Positions 26,701-37,800 of a DNA stretch of 64,000 nt are shown piece after piece. The DNA comes from Asterias rubens. Taxonomy: Eukaryota; Echinodermata; Asteroidea; Forcipulatida; Asteriidae. Location of the stretch: contig NC_047070.1 in assembly GCF_902459465.1 (NCBI RefSeq), positions 12,692,001-12,756,000 on the forward strand, read 5' to 3'. Numbering within the stretch: the stretch's first letter is position 1; each line of letters starts with the position of its first letter. A program made the position numbers and the translations under genes. The notes below the pieces were generated by a model that saw only the letters and a list, made by a program, of their open reading frames with translations, had not been told where the DNA came from and did not search any database.

Positions 26701-28325
26701 TTTGCAATTCGAGCACTGCAAAAAAACTGTAAATAATTCAGAAACAAATATTTTTAAACTTTTATTCAATTTCAGCGACAATGAAATAAATATGGGTTGG
26801 AAAGTTTACCACCATCTTGAAATCAGTGGAAAGTATTTTAACATAATCATCAACAAATAAAGGTTTGAAAATGGCCTTGGTGCCCTTTCAGTTGGCCCCT
26901 TTCTTTTTGAGAGCTTTTGAGGCCAAGTGGCCTTGCCCCTCTGAAGCTAAAGGTTGAGGCCTGCTGTGGTGTCGTTAATTATTTTTATTGATTAGTCTGG
27001 TCCGTTTCATTGTTTGTTTTTGTTTGTTTGTTCTGTTTTTGTTTGCTTTTGTTTTTTGTCCTTATCGTCCAAGTCCTTGTCTGTCTCAGGGAAATATACA
27101 AAAGCATTATGCTTAAACTTTTTCCCTGCATGTCGACTAGTACGTTAATTTCTGTATAGCTACTATCTTCAAATTTCTATACTGTATTACTGTTAAGTTA
27201 TTTGGCATCCGTCCTTCATTATTATACTCATTGATATTATTTTGTTTTCTACTGTATGCTTAATTGTAATTGTCGACATGGATGGAGGCTTCCTCCATCC
27301 ATCGTCTGACCATTTTGGATTGACCCAAGCCCTTAAATCACCTAGACTCCTTTCGTTTGTGTCACTGACATACACAAACGAAAGGAGTCCATGATTGAGG
27401 GACAGATTACATCGTGCATTCTGACGCAATATAAAAACACGACCTGTGCTTCCAAGACCCCTGTCAAGTGTCAACTGCTTTTGCATGCGTACGAGCGACG
27501 ACAAGCGAGCATTACCACCAGCATGCACAATCGGTATTAGGTGCACAACTCAAGTCAAAAGATGGGTCAAAAAAAATGTGTGGGTAAGATTTTTAGGAAG
27601 AATTCAATAGGCCGTATTGAACATCACGTCACCGTTCAAATATTTGCCCTACTGTACATACAACTTGATGGCGTGTCTGAGTGTGTGCGTGTGTGTGCGT
27701 GCTCGTGCCGTAGAAATCAAACTGGGGACGTTGCGTGCTGCGCATTTCTTTGATGTACGCGTTTGGACACACGTACGGTTTGACCTACAAGATGGCGACT
27801 TCCATGGCAAAAAGGAGGTTATTCAATACGGTCTTTAGACTTTACCGAAGTCGAAGAATTATAGAATTTTAACTAAGAATAAGAGTTGGCAACATCAACT
27901 TGTGTTAGCGACTGTAGGTAGGGCCCACCCATATACTTTAGTTTTACACTATGTATTATTACAGTTCTATGCTTCTTTTGTCGATTTAAAATGTGGAAAC
28001 GTTTCCGTATGGTGCCACCACTTTTTCATTCGATATGAAATAATATAATATAGTATCTAATTTACCTCAATGAGATATCCCTTTTTGTAAAAATGAGTGA
28101 AAAAGTGGTGGCGCCATACGGAAAGTTATCCTAAAATGTATTGGACGTGTTGACGGTGTATTGACGGTACTGTTCCTTCTTGACGGTGTATTGACGTCCC
28201 GGTATGGACTCTGGACAAAACACGCTGGCTGGAGCCCTTTTTTCTCCAAATTTGTCAATCAAGGATTCATTGATTATTGTCCATCATTTCAAATGGTACT
28301 TACCCCAAAAGTATTCCTTTGACAT
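8623..28325 (-). CDS. Nucleoplasmin/nucleophosmin-like histone chaperone, coding exons 1-8 (3' end unresolved)
   Basis: Coding exons on the minus strand in transcript order: 28325-28304, 24490-24378, 23438-23316, 15425-15335, 12637-12498, 11792-11712, 10369-10287, 8710-8623. All join in one frame, giving 247 codons that remain open. The start reads MSKEYFWGDELSGSKK and the core (about residues 1-117) carries HFLFLKQAVLGANAEEGERN, FSLKLGLNES and SGTGPVYLSGQHMIE. These are hallmarks of the nucleoplasmin fold, a pentameric chaperone that binds H2A-H2B in nucleus and nucleolus. After the core come acidic tracts near residues 121-133, 171-186, 193-217 and 219-234. A basic bipartite NLS-like stretch (NSKKRQISTSESIAKKMK) lies near residue 147, and exon 8 ends with a lysine-rich KPVKKVKGMK. 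The closest relatives I know are NPM1-type proteins and sea urchin mitotic apparatus protein p62, so I leave the symbol blank. The exon 6 donor is weak and could be 11709 or 11712. Exon 8 ends in a good donor, so at least one more 3' exon exists below 8623. Confidence 0.88.
9165..9205. repeat. End of a CAATTTCATGGCTCTGCTTAC-type element
   Basis: GGTAAGCAGAGCCATGAAAT matches, in reverse orientation, the terminus of the longer copies at 48960-49236 and 52504-52700. A GAGAATGGTGATCG motif just upstream (near 9146) is also shared. This is a truncated member of that family. Confidence 0.5.
9555..9745 (+). pseudogene. Decayed LINE ORF2 C-terminal fragment
   Basis: The plus strand reads IKWAK, stop, RWAGHTT and then EWQPRTGKRRRGRQRRR, with several in-frame stops. 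The pattern KWRWAGH...W.PR.GKR.RGRP is the typical C-terminal tail of RTE/CR1-type LINE proteins. No upstream reverse transcriptase remains. Confidence 0.6.
9785..9935. mobile_element. Internally deleted copy of the GGCAGTGGACACTATTGGTAA fold-back family
   Basis: Both ends (AGCACTGGACAC on the left, AGTGTCCAGTGCTTTTA on the right) and the inner GTTTTATACCATCAACAGCTC match the fuller elements at 12734-13102 and 19479-19863. Most of the middle is missing. Confidence 0.65.
11290..11485 (-). pseudogene. Decayed LINE-like ORF tail
   Basis: The minus-strand frame reads VPFTRSSFHLKILCFFGPHL, then SQSIRTQSSVGRFKRTYKRA. This resembles the FFG..LWNSLP.SIR..S...FKR.LK terminal motif of LINE proteins, with the WNSLP part worn down. 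The frame continues into hydrophobic low-complexity sequence that is not part of the motif. Confidence 0.5.
12734..13102. mobile_element. Fold-back (MITE-like) element, family 1, copy 1
   Basis: Ends are inverted repeats: AAAGGCAGTGGACACTATTG on the left and CAATAGTGTCCACTGCCTTT on the right, bounding about 370 bp. Internal landmarks are GAGCTCAATCGGTCATC, TTTCGAGACCTCAAGTTC and CATCAACCTCTCCCCATTAC. It has no coding capacity. It lies in nucleoplasmin-gene intron 4. Confidence 0.85.
14688..14701 (+). repeat. Poly-G run
   Basis: About 13 consecutive G follow GGACAT in intron 4 of the nucleoplasmin-like gene. Such a run is prone to assembly or sequencing length error. Confidence 0.8.
17341..17717. 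mobile_element. Fold-back element, family 2, copy 1
   Basis: Inverted ends AAAGCCATTGGACCCTTTCG and ACCGAAAGTGTCCAATGGCT bound about 375 bp. It includes an internal palindrome TTCTCGTTAGCGAGAA and the segment TGAGCCAAAATTTTCACAGG, which resembles family 1. It is non-coding and lies in nucleoplasmin-gene intron 3. Confidence 0.85.
19479..19863. mobile_element. Fold-back element, family 1, copy 2 (opposite orientation)
   Basis: Ends AAAGGCAGTGGACACTATTG and CAATAGTGTCAACTGTCTTT bound about 385 bp. Inner landmarks GAGAGGTTGACAGTATAAAA and GACCTCAAGTTTAGAATG are the reverse complement of those in the copy at 12734-13102. It is non-coding. Confidence 0.85.
19973..20336. mobile_element. Fold-back element, family 2, copy 2 (opposite orientation)
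   Basis: Ends AAAGCCATTGGACACTTTCG and ACCGAAAGTGTAAAATGGCT bound about 364 bp. It carries CACTTCGTGTATCACAACTT and CGCCGTGTCATGACATG, inverted relative to the copy at 17341-17717. The short spacing from the family 1 copy (110 bp) shows clustered insertion. Confidence 0.85.
20487..20620 (+). mobile_element. Degenerate tRNA-derived SINE
   Basis: GGCTGGATAGCTCAGTTGAT is an A-box-like start, followed by GCAGCACATTAATCCAGG and a worn B box (GGTCGAGGGTCC). The tail TTTCTTTGTTCAACCCAAAA matches the TTCTTTGTTCAACGCCAAAA of the SINE copies near 59.3-59.9 kb. The cloverleaf is too damaged for a functional tRNA. Confidence 0.6.
22880..23310. other. CpG-rich intronic block beside nucleoplasmin exon 3
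   Basis: Intron 3 next to exon 3 has many CpG sites (CGATCGCGC, TATCGCGCTAG, GCGCGGTAGGAGG) against an AT-rich background, a CCAAT (near 23070) and a short palindrome CTCAATCTCGAGATTG near 22911. It may be a regulatory or unmethylated segment, or simply a different repeat. No gene is recognised. Confidence 0.3.
24965..25110. repeat. Imperfect palindrome
   Basis: Left GCCCCATTTGGGGCCAATGC and CCCCAGCGCCAACGCAATCA face right TGATTGCAGTAGCGCTGGGG and TTAGCCCCAAATGTGAC. It is a hairpin of roughly 145 bp in nucleoplasmin-gene intron 1. Confidence 0.6.
25540..25860. mobile_element. Fold-back element with 75-bp arms
   Basis: The left arm (TTGGCTGCCATCTTGCCTTT, CAGAGCTTGTACAACATGGA) pairs with the right arm (TCCATGTTGTACAAGCTCTG, GGCAAGATAGCAGCCAA). 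The loop is about 160 bp. It is non-coding and lies in intron 1 of the nucleoplasmin-like gene. Confidence 0.75.
27995..28127. mobile_element. Fold-back element, family 3, copy 1
   Basis: Arms GTTTCCGTATGGTGCCACCA and GGTGGCGCCATACGGAAAGT flank an AT-rich centre of about 85 bp. It lies about 180 bp from nucleoplasmin exon 1, inside intron 1. A second copy in the opposite orientation is at 50991-51115. Confidence 0.85.
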
Positions 28326-28929
28326 TTTGTTAGAGATAGAAGACTAAGAAATACCACAGAAAGGAACAAACTAGATGAAATCTATAAATTGTACTATTCA
28401 AGCAGTGGTTTGTTGAACACCTACACACGAGGCAAAAGAAATGAACAGAATGGCACGTGGATGACGTGTGTGTGGAGCTGTAGGGTTGTTCTTGTTGGTG
28501 TGTGGCGTGTTGAAATGTTTTAAATCACGATTGCGCAGCAATTGCACATAACTGGTTCACAGCAAAAGTTACTTGATGATCACAATAATACGTCTGTGCA
28601 CCAACGAAACACAAGTTTTTGCCCGAACCGAGATTATGTCCGTTTGAATATTAAAGGTCTAAAAAATGTTGGCACACATGCATAGAAAGCTTTTTCGAAC
28701 AAAAAATTCACGATAAATCTTTCTTTGGAGAGTCTCGTTATATATGTTTCTTTTATTTTTATGGTGTTACCTTTTTTAAAGCACTTTCTCTTTGCTTTTA
28801 CATTAAGCAGACGACGTTGATTTTGCAAAGAATTTTTTGATTCGCGAATCGCCCGGTTCACATCGTTATAGTATACAACCTCGAACTTACGGAAACTTCC
28901 TCGATATGATGTGCTCATCCCCTCGTTCA

Positions 28930-29400
28930 CCAGCCACTCATTTGGCAGACGGATGTGGATTGGCCAATAAAATGAGAGCTGGCAAAGACAATCTGACCAA
29001 TCACAGTGTCGGTTGCAAAATTTGAGGGTGTTTTCGTTTGTGTAGTGGTTGTACTGCGCATGCCAAGCACGACTACGAGCTCGTTCATGTATAGTTTGGC
29101 CGGGCGGAAGGCCGATTCCTTTCTGTCTTTCTTCGTTTAAATAAAAATTCAAACCTTGAATTTGGTTTGGTTCGTGCAGTGGGATTTAGAAAACACATGA
29201 AATAACTGTTTTTATTGTTATCGTTGGGTATTCTGCGTAGCGTCTGTCCAGATCGACAACAACCGGAACACAAACACAGAAGATTTCATTTCAAATTGAT
29301 TTGATTTGTGATTGACTCTTTTGTTGAGGATTGGACTTGGAATTTGGATGAGACAACTTTCCCAACTTTCAAGGACGAGATACGGTAACGTTGTATAGTA
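28930..29400. promoter_or_regulatory. Probable promoter region between nucleoplasmin-like gene and ARHGAP19
   Basis: The sequence has an inverted pair of CCAAT boxes (ATTGG 28959-28963, CCAAT 28964-28968), another CCAAT at 28997-29001, an NRF1-like GCGCATGC at 29056-29063 and an ETS-like ACCGGAA at 29262-29268. A donor-like TACG|GTAACG at 29384/29385 could end a non-coding ARHGAP19 exon that splices to the acceptor at 31841. This is inference from motifs; no transcript start can be seen. Confidence 0.4.
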
Positions 29401-29556
29401 TCACCTAATAATGAAAATAATAATTAGGGCCTATGAGAACTATGAGGTTTTTTTTTATTGTTCTAATGATGATGATTGTTTACCTTTCAGTTTTACAGTA
29501 ATAAATTATAATAGGTTAGCCTATAAATAAAAAAATCGAACTAACTAAGTTGAGGT

Positions 29557-30114
29557 GAAGGTGTCAGGACACTTCGTACCCTGGACAATGTTCGTACCTT
29601 AAAAGGTACGAAGTGACTGCTTCTTCGTACCTGGACACTTCGTACCTTCTTACATGACACTTCGTACCTTCTCACGAGTCACTTCGTACCTTCTCACGTG
29701 ACACTTCCTACCTTTCTACAAATTCGGGATTTCTGCATCGTTTATGATGATTTTGTGCTTTGTGATCGGATGATTATGATTATGAAATAAAAGCAAATCA
29801 AACCAACTGTTACTATTTGTTACTGCTATTCTGTTGGGACCAAGGAGCCATTTTGACGATTGCGTGATTGTTTGACTTTAATTTAAAGTTTAAAATATTT
29901 GTACAAAACATTGGCGGAAGATGTTGTCCTTTGCGGTAATACTAAATACAAAATGTAAATTTCACATTAAAAATAACATTCACATATATTCAAACAAAAA
30001 TTATAAGTCATTATGTATTATTATTTTTTATCTCAACAAACATTAAATTATTGAGGAATACACATTTTAATGAAGGTACGAAGTGACGCGACTGAGGGTA
30101 CGAAGTGATTCAGC
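29557..30114. repeat. Cluster of CACTTCGTACC motifs
   Basis: The 11-bp motif CACTTCGTACC or its complement GGTACGAAGTG, some copies partial, occurs repeatedly at 29570-29710 with short spacers of varied sequence. Two more copies lie at 30074-30108 and another at 30945-30955 beyond the large palindrome. The arrangement is irregular, not a fixed-period tandem array. The sequence between 29730 and 30060 is AT-rich and carries no gene. Confidence 0.7.
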
Positions 30115-30122
30115 TGATGGTC

Positions 30123-30936
30123 TAGTAGTTGCGATAATGTAACCCTCCTCCCGACGGCCGCCAGGCCGGAGGGTTAGAGATTCTTTTGATCGGAAATGGT
30201 TGATCTGGTCTAACACGTAAAATTTCGACAGCTAGTCACCAGATTTGCCCCATTTTTACCACTTTCAAAAATCATGACACAAATTCTGAGGGTACAAATT
30301 TAATCCGTAATGTCTAATGCAGCCTGCCATAATAATCAAAACACCATTTAGAATATATTTCGAAGAAAAATGGACAAAAACTTACCAGATCCCGGAGCCA
30401 ATTCCCAGGTTCATATTTTGAACCTGTCGCTCAAACGCAATATTTTGTTGTTGGGCTAAACCATTCTGTAAAACGTGTTACAATGTTGCAGTGCGTGTGC
30501 GCGCTGTCCGTTTGCATTGCACGCCGTTCACTCATAATGGCGCGCACGCACTGTAGCACTGCAACATTGTAACACCCCTTTTACAGAATGGTTTAGCCCA
30601 ACAACAAAATAATGCGTTTGCAAGGCAATGCAAAAGGTTCAAAATATGAACCTGGGATTTCGCTCCGGGATCTGGTAATTTTTTGTCCATTTTTCTTCAA
30701 AATATTTCCTAAATGGTGTTTTGAGTATTATGGCAGGCTGCATTAGACATTGCAGATTAAGTTTGTACCCTCAGAATTTGTGTCATGATTTTTGAAAGCG
30801 GTAAAAATGGGGCAAATCTGGTGACTAGCTGTTGAAATTGTACGTGTTGGACCAGATCAACCGTTTCCGCTCAAAAGAATCTCGTTACCCTCCAGCCTGG
30901 CGGCCGTCGGGAGGAGGGTTACGTTATCGCAACTAC
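30123..30936. mobile_element. 814-bp near-perfect palindromic element with 8-bp target duplication
   Basis: Left end GTAGTTGCGATAATGTAACC mirrors right end GGTTACGTTATCGCAACTAC. The two arms stay similar across nearly their whole length (about 390 bp each), including CCTCCTCCCGACGGCCG / CGGCCGTCGGGAGGAGG and CAGAATGGTTTAGCCCAACA in mirrored form. TGATGGTC flanks both sides (30115-30122 and 30937-30944), an 8-bp duplication of the kind made by hAT-type transposases. There is no coding capacity. Confidence 0.85.
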
Positions 30937-31848
30937 TGATGGTCACTTCGTACCCCTCCCACGATACTAAGTGATTAATTTGGTGTCCGAGTCAAGTGTT
31001 ATATGAGTCAACTCGGTCCCAGTCAACTCATTCCCATGTCAACTCGGTTCAAGTCAACTCGGTCCCAACCAAGTCATATCGGTCCCAAGTCAACTCGTCC
31101 ATATGGTTGGCGGAGAGTTCTTTAATTTTTTTAATTGAGAAAAAAAAAATTGGGCGAATAAATTTCAACTGAAAAACAATGAGTTCAAATGTTTCTTTGC
31201 CATGTTTGCTTTCAACCAGAGTATTGTTTTTTGTATGGCTCTCAACAATTAACATTAATTGACAAACAATTGAATCCTCCTTGAGATGTAAAAAAATGTT
31301 ATCAACAAATTTTCTCAAAAAACGTTTACAATTAAAAAAAAAAGTAAAATTGCTGAGAATTTTTTTTTAGTAGCCTCCTAATAAACTATGTACTTTTTTA
31401 TTTCACACAAACAAATGAACATGTGGTGGCAGGATATACATGTATGTTGCAACCTTTCTATTTGCTTTTTGATCTTAACTTTGGTACAGTACACTGTGTT
31501 GTAGCGGTGGTGCCGATCGACCGGTAGGGGGTGCCAGCATGACTCCCCATTGGAGCACCGCTGGCAGCCCCTGCAGGCCGAACGGGAAACCAGCTTGCCA
31601 GAGAGGGCGTCCTCTGGCTGGCTAAGGCCTTCTCTTCATTTTTTAGTATTACTTTTTGAGTGTATGTACATAAAGCTCAGAAATGAGGACAGAAGCCAGT
31701 TAATAGTATTTTCTTCCTTGTGTTATTCAAACTGTGTACATTGCAAACCCCAGGTCAACGCTACAATGTGTTTCCTCGTTAAAATTCTGCTTGGAAAAAC
31801 AACTGCCAAGATTTAACTTTTTAAACAATTTGTCATTACAGCTGAGCC

Positions 31849-34800
31849 ATGTCTACGGAATACTTGTGCAACCCTCTTCATTATGTAGAGGCAATGAAGC
31901 ACAAACACCCAGCCATACTTAAGGACTGGTGCTGTACTGAGCTCTCCCATGTATTAGATTTCAGTGGCTCCGATGGTCTGGGTCAGGTGTTAGCAGGCAT
32001 CATTGATATCAGGCAGGGAAAAACATTTGTTAAGAAGTTCAGCAGAAATAAACAAAAAAGTAAGTGGCTTTTTGTGTAGGATTTTATACAAACCACATAA
32101 TTCAGAAATCTGAACATTTTCCACAATTTACGAATTTGAAGTATTTGAGACATTCTAAAGGTGCAGTGCACTGTTTTGCTGGGAAATGTTTCAAAATGAT
32201 TTTAAAACTGAAATTAATTTGTTTAGGTTGTTGGTTTACTATGAAAGCCCACCACATGTAGTGTCATCAAGGAGCAAGTTCGCACAATGTTTTTTTTTAA
32301 ACTAAAGGTTTCCATTTGCAATGGAACCCAGGCTGGTCGACCATTGGTTGACTACTGTGATCGACCATTTGGAAATATAACACCCCTTACAAATATTCTG
32401 CCTTTTCGTTGGTTTAGAGCGCGTCACATGATACATGTATGTCTTAGTTTTACTAGAAACGACGGCCGTGTGATAGTCCTATGACTATCACACGGCGTGT
32501 ATCTGTGTATCTGAAATGAGCCTGGAGTGTGTTGACTAAACTGTTTGTGAATGTATTGTTTTGATATTATAGGTTATGGTGTAACATCAGTTGGTTGTGG
32601 AGTATTTGGTGCACCCTTGACAGAAGAAGGTTACTGCCAGGCTCGCCAGCTAATTGACTTTCTAAAAGATTGTGAGTTATGCTAACAATTGATTACTGTG
32701 TCGTCAATTTTCCATTGGGTGTCTTGTCCTCAAATGTCTTTTCTTTAATTAAAAAGGTCGGATTGTTTTCTTGAGTATCAGAAAGATTCAGTTAGTTGAT
32801 AAGAGTAAGATGAAATAGCCTGTTTGGCCATACCCCACAAACAAAATATACGCACAGTGCGTAAAAGGAATTCACAAATGATTGACATTGCAAGCAACAA
32901 AGCAATTCTATGTGACCTGTGTATCACAGCCGTTTCGTACATGTTTCTTGTTTCCTCTCAAATCGTACGTATTGTTGTAGTGTGTTTCTGAACCGAGGCT
33001 AAAAGGACAAAAGTGGGTGCGTTCGATTAGCTTCCCTGTGTCGACCTCGCAGTGCTCACTCGGGTGAGACCCTGACAAGAGCTAATCGAACGATCACACT
33101 CGTCCGCTTTTGGTGAAGTCATGCACCTCGGGTCACCCCAAAGTGACCCACTCCACAAGCAGGGCACTGGGGGCTGACCCGGGTGAGCCCCTGGAATGAC
33201 ATAAAAGCTATTTGAACGTACCGGGGAAAGACCGGGGTCAACCCAGGGAAGCTTGAAACGAACGCACCCCCATAGTCTGACCTCTCTTTGGTGTGAAACA
33301 AATTGATTCTTGAACTTAAAGGGGACTATTTTCACATGATCAAAGCAGGCCTTTGGCTGACATGGAACTGAAACTCTCACCCAGTTACCTCACATACGTG
33401 CACCCTGTGCATGCAGTAACTGGATGAGAGTCATTGTACAGATACAAGCCTGCTTTGATCATGAGCATTCATGACAACAGTCCCCTTTAATTGTTAAATG
33501 TTAATCAATAATACAGCAAAGATTTAATTAATAAAAAGTAAATTATTGCTCAAGTATATTTGATAAATGTTGTAGATATCAGCAAGGAAGGTATATTTCG
33601 CATTCCTGGCAACTCAGAGCGCCAACGCCGTTTGAAGGACAAGATTGGTAGCGGTCTTTTAGTTGATTTGGATAATGATGTCTTCACTGCTCATGATGTA
33701 GCCTGTGTCTTAAAGACCTACCTTGGAGATCTTCCTGAACCCTTACTGACTGACAAACATTATCCTGCTCATGTACAAGCTGCAGGTATTTGTTGCACAT
33801 TGTAATCCTGTTATTATTAATCAATGGTAATGAAAACAAGGAGTTCTTAAATGGTGGAGAAATGTTTCAAATAAAATACATGAACACGTTATCAAGATAG
33901 AGACTGAAAAATCCAACATTGCAGGCTCTAGCCTTGCCCAAGGCGGTCACATTATTCACTCCGTAAACCCACCCTTATACACTGTGCCTAATGTGTGTAT
34001 CAAATTGCCTAAAGCCCTTTTTTGCACAGGTCATACCACTCTCCACATGCAGAGGCCATGAGGCCGACATTCTTGTCGGGTCTGCCCCAGGTTAGGGATT
34101 TGAACCAGGGTCCACAGAGAATTATAACAAAATTGAATGGTACCACCTTGCCAATCAGGGCAAATGTTTTGTTTTGTGCAACAACCTGTCCTGGTAATGG
34201 TATCCATAGCCTAAACACATGTACCCATCTGACAATTATAATAACGGTCTTGGTCAAAGACACTAGCATCTACACCGAACTTTCTGGAATTCAAACCCTT
34301 TTATGCGAACAACCAAATTTGAATACAGTGCACTAGACAACTAAGCTACAACAAGCTACATCAGGCATGATATTCTTCCTAGTAGTCCGGTTTCTAATTT
34401 TGCCTTCGGACAAATCTGAAAGACTGTGATTACATAGCCTAAAATAGTAACTCATGTAGGTCAGCCCTTTTATGCGATATGTTATTCCTACTTTTTAAAG
34501 GACCAAATATCATGCCTACTAAGTACTTGGCAATTTTTGCACCTAGTTTACCATGTAAGTCTTAATGACTTCACAACAAAATAGCATTGAAATGATAATA
34601 TTTTATTGTGTTAATCTCCTCTTCTGTCCACTGTAGGTTTGACATTTAAAATGAATGAAGTGCCATGCTTGACGGAGGAGCTTGGCAAACAGTATAAAGA
34701 CCAGAAGACTCGAGATCACATCACAGCATTGAGATACCTGTTCCTTATGCTGCCTCCAGTTTACTTAAAGATGCTGAGAGAACTCTTGGAACTCCTTCAT

Positions 34801-37800
34801 TCCATCACAGAACATGAACAACTAAATAAGATGTCTGCATTCAACCTTGGGGTCATGTTTGCTCCACATATTCTCTGGCCTAGATATGTGAGTACTTACT
34901 AGATATTGTCTGCATATCTACTTGCAACTTAAATTGTATGTACATCAAGGAACAACCACTTTGGCATCTCTTGTCAAATGATAATTCTGGGCTTGATTTC
35001 ACAATGCACAAAGATTCATCAAAAGATAAATTGCCCATTATCACCATAATGTTTTAAGTTGCTTTAAAATGAATCTTGGTTATCTGTGAAACTGGCCCCA
35101 GGTTGCATTAGATACTTTTTCATACTACACATTCAGTTTTATACCAGTCATAAAACAAGTTTACAGATTAGCAACACTTTAGATTTTTCTAAAATGGTCA
35201 CATTTGAATCCATAACAAGATTTGAGATGGCATGAATTAATGCTGATTTGTAATAATATCAACTGTCAGTGTCATAACAATGTAGTCTTAAGAAGGATTG
35301 TTAGGCCTAGTGTGACAGCAATATATGACTGGTTCATACTTTCCTAATGCACTAGCACTCCCATGAACAGTATGAGCTTTTCTCTACAAATAAGCTTCCA
35401 CATTTGCTTTCTTTTAACCATCAGTTGTATGTATTGAAATTTGTTTAATATTAGCAGACATTGAGCTCCTCGGCCTATATTCTGTAATTCACTGTACATT
35501 CCTTGATCTCTAGAAGTATGTTGTTATCATCACATATTAGATAATGAGTGAAGGATTTCATTTACTTTCAGTTGACTGCAGATGATCTTCGGGATCAGGT
35601 ATTTGTGAATAAACTCAACTGTGGTGTGGAGTTCATGATCACACATTTTCACAAAATTTTCAAGGTAAGTTTTCAACCTCCAAATTTTTTTTTTTCACGT
35701 AGGTGTATGTCTCAAATGCCATTTATACCAATGTTCAAATAAGTTGACATAATATACAAATATAACATGGTTTGGGGGTGACTGGTCGATATATAGCTCC
35801 CCGAGGTATTGGAACTAGTTTGTCAACTTCCAATACCGAGGGGAGCTAATAATCGACTAGTCACCCTCAAACCATATTATATTTGTTTTACTATACTTCA
35901 TACATGTTCAGTAATCGTTCAAATAGAAACAAGATGAAATGACAACTGAAATAAATAAAAACTCATGCACTTTTTTTCCTTTTTTTTCTGTACTTTATGA
36001 ACACCCAAACTGACATTGCACTTTATGAACACAAAAACTGACTGAATCTGATGTGATTCATGAATAAAAACAAGGAAGGATACATTGGATCTAGCTCAGT
36101 CCATTATCGTTCACGTATTAATGTTTCAGCTGTTATAAATATTGCACGATCATAAAGTGCATCAGGTAGAATAGTGCCCGGGGATGACCTCACACAAGGG
36201 TAATGAGCATAACAAGTAGAATAGTGCCCGGGGATGACCTCACACAAGGGTAATGAGCATAACAAGTAGAATAGTGCCCGGGGATGACCTCACACAAGGG
36301 TAATGAGCATAACAAGTAGAATAGTGCCCGGGGATGACCTCACACAAGGGTAATGAGCATAACAAGTAGAATAGCTCCCAGGTAGCTATTTTACTTGTCA
36401 TTCTACTTGAATACTCACGTGCGCTCTCGGTAATTAGCCAAATTAACACCTGGCACGTACTGATGAAAGAACCAATGAGAATTTGACTCTCGGTCATGAA
36501 TATGTACGAGGTATAGTAATACTAAATCTTGTTCAAAACTATTTCAAATGTATTCTAAAAGCCAAAAAAGTAAAAAGTTCTTGAAAGAGATGCTTTCTTC
36601 AATCCTGTACATTACATCTGTTAGAGTTTGATTATTTATTTTAAAGAGCTTATATGAATTGGATTTTTTGTGAACGATAATTTATGAAAAGGTCCACTTA
36701 GACACCATTGGATAGGTTGAATTGACAGAGAAAACTTTTTTTAAAGATGTCTTTTTATTTTGAAGTAGCCAGCTTGAAATGGGATGGATGCCTGTTATGG
36801 TGGACCTTTCTAGTTAACATTTGTATTACAACTTTGTTAATCCTCTACCAACCTGATGTAGGTTCCAGCCAAGATGTTAAAACGATGTGAGCAGTATATA
36901 AAGTATGGCAAGCTGACTGAAGATGAAGAGGAGAAACCTGCCCGTAAACTATCTAAGGTAACACCTTGATTGGTTGCATCAAGAAATTGTGATTCTGTAA
37001 CTAGATGGCAGTACTTATTCTAGTCATTTTGAAATAAGCAGTGAGCTTGGTTGGATCCGAGCCCACAACTTTTGTAATTGCAAGTACTAACCACTGGACC
37101 GTGGCCTGTATGCTATTTCATGACAAGTTTTACATATGGGACCATCCCTTTTTGCGATCTCATTTATAATGAACACCTTCGCTGATGTTAGGGTTTACTC
37201 CAAAAGTCTTATTTTAAATTCATGCATGAGAATCAATGTAGGTTTTCATTGACCAGTGTGAGCTGCTTCAGATTGTTTCAATGAGATGCATTCATGTATT
37301 TTTTAACATGAAACATCTAGTTGATTTTGTGTGAAGGGTATTTTTTTTAAAGGGTCATGGACTTCATTGGATGAGTTGAGTTGACAAGTATGTCAAATTG
37401 ATTTGAATGATTATCTTGACCTAACAGGATGAATGTGACAGTAAAAGAGGTCGAGTCATTAGTGCTCCTCAGACAGCTAGTGTTGAAGTCAAGAAAGAGA
37501 AGATACAAACGGAGGCAGCATTAGCTCAACTCTATGCTCACGTCCAAGAGATGCCTCCTAGCTCCAAGAAGAGAAAGCTTATGAAACAGGTTAGTGACAA
37601 GCTCATAGTTCTACATCTAACATTCTGTTAAGTAGTCATGCTGGCCACTTATTCAGCTCTAAAACATTGTCTGTCTATTGTTGAGATAATCTGGCAGGAG
37701 GAATAACACTCTCATTTATCAAGCTTCTTAAAATCAAGTCACATTGTCGTGTGCTTGGCAGAAGGACTAAGACTCTTTTCCCCCATACCATACACTCAGC

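Noticed and set aside
27193..27546. 117-codon minus-strand frame in nucleoplasmin intron 1
   Set aside because: It covers two small hairpins and matches no family I recognise; no splice evidence.
28634..29152. 172-codon minus-strand open frame upstream of the nucleoplasmin-like gene
   Set aside because: No recognisable domain or splice support. It overlaps CCAAT, NRF1-like and other promoter motifs, so chance is the simpler explanation, though it is long enough to recheck with transcripts.
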